This document shows positions 58,607-64,000 of a stretch of 64,000 bases of DNA, piece by piece. The number at the start of each line of letters is the position of its first letter. Position 1 is the first letter of the stretch. The notes under the pieces are model-generated. The model ran no database searches and was not told where the DNA came from. It saw only the letters and a program-made list of their open reading frames with translations. This stretch comes from Thinopyrum elongatum (taxonomy: Eukaryota > Streptophyta > Magnoliopsida > Poales > Poaceae), in contig CM022300.1 in NCBI GenBank assembly GCA_011799875.1, forward strand, positions 106,963,201 to 107,027,200, given 5' to 3'. Made by a program: the position numbers and the translations under genes.

Positions 58607-58840
58607 ATGTCTCTATATTGACCTGTCATGGCGATTATATAAACCTTGGGATCCTTGTTTTGCTAATTTGTAGACTATGTTTTTTATTGGTTATTTTTTG
58701 TTCTAAAAAATCAAAGAATGATCGACTCTATAGTGACCTGTCATGGCGATTGTATAAACCTTGGGATCCTTATTTTGCTAATTTGTAGACTATGTTTTTA
58801 TTGGTTAATTTTTGTTCTCAAAAATCAAAGAATGATCGAC
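58607..58840. repeat. 114-bp direct duplication
   Basis: GACCTGTCATGGCGATT starts at 58620 and 58734. Each copy continues with ATAAACCTTGGGATCC, TTTGCTAATTTGTAGACTAT and AAATCAAAGAATGATCGAC. The two copies differ at few positions. Confidence 0.9.
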
Positions 58841-58849
58841 ATCTGTAGG

Positions 58850-60460
58850 CCCACACAAATTATCCCTTTGACTCAACGCACGAGAAGGGTTTACTCTTTG
58901 CTCTGTGTGCTATGTTAGAGCAAATCAAGTTTCAGCACATGCGTTCGACGGCACCCGGCCCCTACCCCCCACACCGCCTCGAAGTTGCGTTCCCGACATC
59001 GTACGTCTTTAACCAAGCCGCGGGGGTACGATGTTCAGTTTGTAATGTTACTGATGTAGTTGGTGCCCCATCGAACTTGTGCTTTCGGGATTTGAACAAA
59101 TCACACACCAGACCCATACATTTTTTTCGGGTCGCATGCATGGTATAGGGGGTCGGGTGTTTTGATCGAGCATGTCTCCCTTGTTCGGTTTATAGACGCC
59201 GCACATATTTGTGGGCTCCCCGAGGTATATATATTATCCTTGACCGATAACAAGGGGGGCCCACACAATCTATCCCTTTGACCCAACATACGAGAAGTGT
59301 TTGACCATGATGGTTTCCTACTGCTATGTGTGCCATGTTAGACCAAATAATATTTGAGCGCATGCGTTGGACGACACCCCTCCCCCCCGCCGCCTCGAAG
59401 TTGGGAAACCGACATCGTACGTATTGGACCCGGCTTGGGGTCGGGTACGGTGTTCAGTTTGTAATGTAGTTGGTGGCCCATCGAAGTTGTGCATTCGGGA
59501 TTTAAACACATCACACACCACCGTACCCATACATATTTTCGCGCCGCATGTAGTGTATACGCGGTCTTCTGATCGACCATGTCTCCCTTGTGCAGTTTTT
59601 TGTGATGACACGCATATCTGTGTGGCCATGAATGGGTTCCTCCTAGTTTGTGTTAGGGCCGGTCATCGTCACATGTCGTTCAACCAAAGCTCGAGGTCAC
59701 GCGTTGTCAGGATTCCCTCCCACATGCTCGGATTGCTGGGTTCGACCGACACCGTACCCTGCGTATCTCGTCCTTAACTACCTGACTTTCATGGTTGTTG
59801 TCTGTATCGAGAGGCAGACGCCACATCTAAATTGTACATTATTCTATATTGAAAACACACATCACCCCTTCCAACGTACATCATTTTGGGCCGCATGCAA
59901 GCGGTGCTGGTTTTGTGGTCCCTCTCATGCAATTTTTTATGATGGTTCAATCTATTGGCCCAAGCGGTTTATTGACAACAACAGTTGTCGTTTGACCAAA
60001 CGATACATTCATTGGTCCGTCTTATGGTAGGTTATGGCGACATGCATGTATGGCCAAAGTATCACTACGTGCATGTGCCCCGCCGACACGAAGTGGGAGG
60101 TGGGTCAAGCACCCTAGCTAGCTACGACATTATGTCATTATAGATTCCAAGGGTGCTTTCGGGTTTGCGAGGCAGGTGCCACCAAAGTTGTGCATTGTGT
60201 ATTTAAAGTTTTAAATAGCACACCCTATATTCCTACATATATTTGGCCACTTCCAGGTGGTTCTTGACTTCTGGCCCCTCTCATCGATCTTCGATGACGC
60301 GCCCAACCGTGGGCCCGCGCGGTCAAAGTTGTGCATTGGAATTTTGAACATCACAGACCACCCTTTTCACTCATATATATTTGGGCCACATGCTGGTGTG
60401 GGTGTCTTCTGACCCTCTCTAAAGTTTTTTTTGCTGCAAAGACTCTGATGATGCTCAACT
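58850..60460. repeat. Diverged long repeats (about 417 bp and decayed relatives)
   Basis: The clearest pair is 58850-59265 and 59267-59680, sharing CGCCTCGAAGTTG, GACATCGTACGT, TGTTCAGTTTGTAATGT, ATCACACACCA and GACCATGTCTCCCTTGT or close variants. Shorter echoes (AAAGTTGTGCATT then CACACC and TATATTTGG) occur near 60186 and 60327. Open frames here overlap the repeats and show no domain. Confidence 0.75.
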
Positions 60461-60476
60461 GACACGGGTATAATGT

Positions 60477-60610
60477 CTTAACCATGTGCGATGCAAGTGC
60501 GTTGTGAATCACCACGACTGCGCAAGCGCGAGCAAAGGTGGAGGTACTAGCTTAACCGTGTGCGATGCAAGTGCGCTGTAGAATCACCACCTGCGCAAGC
60601 TAAAGGCGGG
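60477..60610. repeat. 74-bp-offset direct repeat with ACCGTGTGCGATGC
   Basis: CTTAACCATGTGCGATGCAA at 60477 and CTTAACCGTGTGCGATGCAA at 60551 are each followed by AATCACCAC and TGCGCAAGC. The ACCGTGTGCGAT core recurs alone at 60659. These are CACTA-type subterminal motifs. Confidence 0.75.
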
Positions 60611-61156
60611 TAGTTTATTTATATTGAATTCCACGTCTGCGTCTGAAAATTAGGACAAACCGTGTGCGATAGACCAGCTAGCTAGAAATCTAAACACAAA
60701 CTACTCGCTTTGAGCGTTGCAAAAATCGGCGGTTCCGCCACTTTTCCTTATTATCATACACGCATATTCTTATTGGACAGTGCGCGATCTTGGGTACTCC
60801 CGCCCCGCATCAATTCCTTTACCCAAATTTTAGTAGCCGTCGTACTTCAACCGTCGCCCACACTCCTCCAGCACCGACCTTATAGTAAAATTGCAGTAGC
60901 CGAGGCATTTGAACCGCCGTCCTCCCTCGTCCACCACCATCTCCACCCACCATTACTAAAATTTTCAGTAGCCGCGGCGTATCCTCAAACACCACCCTGC
61001 CCCCTCCACAGTCCTCCCACCCGGCCCCCTCCCCCCTTGAACCCTAGCTCGCCGCCGCCAACCCCTACCGGTCTGCCCGTTCCTCCTAGCTTAGATCATA
61101 AAGTTTAGGTTACCCAGCGATTCCCATAGCATCGCCCCACTCCCCTGAGTTTTTAG

Positions 61157-61384
61157 ATGAGGCCTGCGGTGTCCCTCCCCGCTAGATCCACATCCCCTAC
61201 TCCAGAATGTCGCAGCCTAAGCTCGACCACGTATCCCGGGGAGCCCGACGAGCGTTCGGCCAAGAAGAGGTTTATCATGGCCTCTCCGGCAGACGTTGGC
61301 GAGGTGGCCGCCATTCGCCCCGACCTATCGATCCCGGAGCAAAACCTCACCGCGGAAGCCGGCGAAGATGTTGACTATGTGTGA
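61157..61384 (+). CDS. Short ORF, cut at its 3' end by an insertion (hypothetical)
   Basis: ATG 61157 opens MRPAVSLPARSTSPTPECRS, then EPDERSAKKRFIMASPADV and ends AGEDVDY, at which point the repeat starting TGTGACGACC (61380) supplies the stop. It is preceded by a C/T-rich leader with CCCTAGCTCGCCGCCGCC and three diverged GTAGCCG(T/A/C) repeats, as in a grass gene 5' UTR. No domain recognised. It could be the first exon of a gene whose rest was displaced, or of a transposon gene of the flanking CACTA material. Confidence 0.4.
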   Translation: MRPAVSLPARSTSPTPECRSLSSTTYPGEPDERSAKKRFIMASPADVGEVAAIRPDLSIPEQNLTAEAGEDVDYV

Positions 61385-64000
61385 CGACCCCGACTTAATC
61401 GTGCACTAATCATACACGCAAATGCGCACGATCAAGCCTAAGGACTCACTTGAAGATATCACAACACAACTCTAAAACATAAATAAAGTCATGCAAGCTT
61501 AATATTACAAGCCAGGGCCTCGAGGGCTCGAATACATAGCTCGATGGCATACAAGCGTCAGCGGAAGCATTAGATATCTGGGTACAGATATATTACATAG
61601 AGAGAATTAGGCCTTCACAGAGGCGGGGTAAAATAAAATACTACGATCGAAAGGCGTAGGCCTCCTGCCCTGGACCCTCCGATCCTACTCCTGGTCGTCG
61701 AACGGCTCCTCGTAGAAGTAGTACTCGCCAGGCGGGTAGTAGTACTGGTCGTCGGCTGGGGCTTCTGGCTCAGGGGCTCCGTCGTCTGGTGGCATCAAAT
61801 GGAATATGGGGGAAAAAGAAAATAAAGCAAACGTGAGTACTCATCCGAAGTACTCAGCAAGCAAGGATCTACACTACATATGCATCATTGTCAAAGGAAT
61901 GGCTGTATATGTGGACTGGGCTGCAGAAATGCCAGAATAGAGGGGGAAAGCCTAGTCCTATCGAAGACTAGCATCTTCAACAATCTTCGACAGTCTTGCA
62001 GCATCAGGAGAGAGCAGATGAACATAATGTAAAGTAGTAGTAGTAATATCATCAACCTCGACCTGAGATCCTTTCTCGACTCCCTGCGAGAAAGCAATCC
62101 CAGAGCCGTACTATCCAATTCTCATCACATGTTCTAGTTGTACCGATCGGGATACAACTCCGAGTGTCCGTTACCGTAGGACAGGCTATCGACAGAAGTT
62201 TCTTCCCTGCAGGGGTGCACCAACTTACCCACCACGCTCGCTTAACTCCGGCCGGACACACTTTTCTGGGTCATGCCCGGCCTCGGCTAAGCAACACGCC
62301 GCAACCCGACCAAATACCTAACAGAGAGGTCAGCACGCCGGACTAACCTATGCCCCCAGGGGTCTTGGGCCATCGCCCCGGGAACTCCTGCACGTTACGT
62401 GCACCGCCGGTGAGCAGACCTAGCAACCCCTTATACAAGCGCGGTTGCGTTTCCAGTCCAACCCAGCGTGTGCCGCATCAGTCGCTGACGTCCATTAAGC
62501 TCCGGCTGAAGTATACGACGCAGAACGCCCATACTATGCCCACGTGATGGTTAGTGCTATCGGGCCAGAGGCCCCTCGGATCAAATATCCAAACCGTAGT
62601 GGATTAGGAGCGCGCGGAAACGAGCAGAGACTCACGATCGATGTGACCCTGTCGCCCCGTCTCGAGGACTTGTGGCAAGGGCTAAGAATGCCCGGCCACG
62701 CCTCGTAGTTATCTCGCGGGCACCCTCCAGGTCAACCCGACTCCACATCACTTCGCAATAAGCTCGCGCGGGTACCCCTCAGGGCCGACCCGTCTTTAGT
62801 ATCGTGGTTCATAGTCAAGTCATAATATCCAAGGTAACTGTGTGTTTGACACCGAAGGGAACCATGAGGAATCACCCTCGATGGAGTTCCCGCTCGATGT
62901 TATCATCAAGGTGAACGAAGGAGGAATCACCCTCGAGGTCCACACTTGAGAGGTTGCGCGACGATGTCGTTATCGGGGGTGGTGTAGGAGGAATCACCCT
63001 CGCTTACCACGACCGAGTAACTAACCTACAAGGTTAACATCAGAAGTGCTAACGAGGTATCACCCTCGGCACTCGACGGTAACCCAGCAGTGTCGGCAAC
63101 TAAGGGGTAGTGATGTGCGGTGCCAGGGTCTGGTCCTCAATCCCGATGATCGGGTCTTCTGATATGCAGCAGGGCAGTCGGGATCAAGTGGAGGTCTGTG
63201 ACGACCCCGGCTTAATCGTGCACTAATCATACACGCAAATGCGCACGATCAAGCCTAAGGACTCACTTGAAGATATCACAACACAACTCTAAAACATAAA
63301 AATAAAGTCATACAAGCTTAATATTACAAGCCAGGGCCTCGAGGGCTCGAATACAAGCTCGATGGCATACAAGCGTCAGCGGAAGCATTAGATATCTGAG
63401 TACAGATATATTACAGAGAGAGAGATAAGCCTTCACAGAGGCGGGGTAAAAATAAAAACTACGATCGAAAGGCGTAGGCCTCCTGCCCTGGACCCTCCGA
63501 TCCTACTCCTGGTCGTCGAACGGCTCTTCGTAGTAGTAGTACTCGCCAGGCGGATAGTAGTACTGGTCGTCGGCTGGGGCTTCTGGCTTAGGGGCTCCGT
63601 CGTCTGGTGGCATCAAATGGAAAATGGGGGAAAAAGAAAATAAAGCAAACGTGAGTACTCATCCGAAGTACTCAGCAAGCAAGGATCTACACTACATATG
63701 CATCATTGTCAAAGGAATGGCTGTATATGTGGACTGGGCTGCAGAAATGCCAGAGTAGAGGGGGAAAGCCTAGTCTTATCGAAGACTAGCATCTTCAACA
63801 ATCTTCGACAGTCTTGCAGCATCAGGAGAGAGCAGATGAACATAATGTAAAGTAGTAGTAGTAATATCATCAACCTCGACCTGAGATCCTTTCTCGACTC
63901 CCTGCGAGAAAGCAATCCCAGAGCCGTACTATCCAATTCTCATCACATGTTCTAGTTGTACCGATCGGGATACAACTCCGAGTGTCCGTTACCGTAGGAC
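61380..64000. mobile_element. Direct duplication of a 1.8-kb unit (LTR pair or tandem repeat)
   Basis: TGTGACGACCCCG(A/G)CTTAATC occurs at 61380 and 63197. The two copies stay in register to the window end (offset 1,817-1,818 bp) with very few differences, so at least 803 bp are duplicated. The unit contains ACTCCTGGTCGTCGAACGGC and GTAGTAGTACTCGCC triplet stretches and a shared 75-codon minus-strand frame of doubtful reality (61891-62118 and 63709-63936). It could be two LTRs around a roughly 1-kb interior of a small non-autonomous element, or a tandem array; no PBS was seen to decide. Confidence 0.75.
62850..63090. repeat. Interspersed GGAATCACCCTCG motif
   Basis: AGGAATCACCCTCG occurs near 62868, 62930 and 62990, with GGTATCACCCTCGG near 63055, spaced about 60-65 bp apart in otherwise dissimilar sequence. 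A short constrained motif in a decaying array. Confidence 0.75.

Noticed and set aside
56310..60460. CRISPR-like array
   Set aside because: Repeat units are hundreds of bases long, diverged and without unique spacers, and the DNA is a plant genome.
60710..61108. 132-codon proline-rich frame
   Set aside because: It does not begin with ATG, runs over CT/CCG-rich leader sequence with diverged direct repeats, and has no domain.
61891..62118. 75-codon minus-strand frame repeated at 63709-63936
   Set aside because: It is repeated only because the DNA is duplicated. Leu-rich chance frame over a non-coding repeat, with no upstream signals.

Overview
The window is plant nuclear DNA, and everything in it points to a large grass genome of the wheat tribe (Triticeae: wheat, Aegilops, rye or barley). 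The evidence is nested LTR retrotransposons, CACTA DNA transposons with long subterminal repeat arrays, Stowaway-type MITEs with CTCCCTCCGT ends, and a 5S-derived Cassandra-like fragment. I see no bacterial or organellar gene and no certain host gene. The family assignments come from motifs I could read, not from a database search.

Layout, left to right. 1-6.3 kb: a decayed autonomous CACTA element with a GAA microsatellite, a 49-bp minisatellite, a hairpin, a TNP2 transposase pseudogene with three exons, and the 5' exons of a second CACTA gene. 6.3-10.1 kb: another CACTA-like segment. Its minus strand carries a B3-like exon, an acidic ORF and an apparently intact two-exon GRF zinc-finger gene. 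10.1-17.7 kb: CACTA ends, a GGCCCA-rich subterminal array, minus-strand accessory exons, MITEs, a triplet-rich minisatellite and a 219-codon accessory ORF with one stop. 17.7-41.3 kb: a Gypsy-type element (called element A here) whose sense gag-pol is almost gone but which keeps a long antisense ORF. Two Athila-type gag-protease-only elements are nested in it, each with a perfect 5-bp target duplication: one splits the antisense ORF (20507-28769) and one splits the 3' LTR (32861-41204).

41.3-46.4 kb: a second copy of 14.4-18.5 kb, joined directly to the broken 3' LTR and carrying its own solo-LTR insertion. 46.4-55.5 kb: a second Gypsy derivative (element C, minus orientation) with gag and protease but no reverse transcriptase or integrase, again with a spliced antisense gene with its own TATA box. 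Its outer LTR abuts an inverted LTR, giving a 0.4-kb-arm palindrome. 55.5-64 kb: a tandem repeat of about 500 bp, a 5S-like Cassandra fragment, diverged long repeats, a short ORF cut by an insertion, and an approximately 1.8-kb direct duplication running off the window.

The genes work together as a parasite community rather than a pathway. None of the four large retroelements here encodes recognisable reverse transcriptase or integrase, so all would have depended on proteins supplied in trans. The most notable pattern is that two different Gypsy derivatives lost different parts of the sense genes while both kept an antisense ORF with the same architecture: a putative gypsy-type transposon domain, a low-complexity acidic/proline-rich middle and a C-terminal coiled coil.
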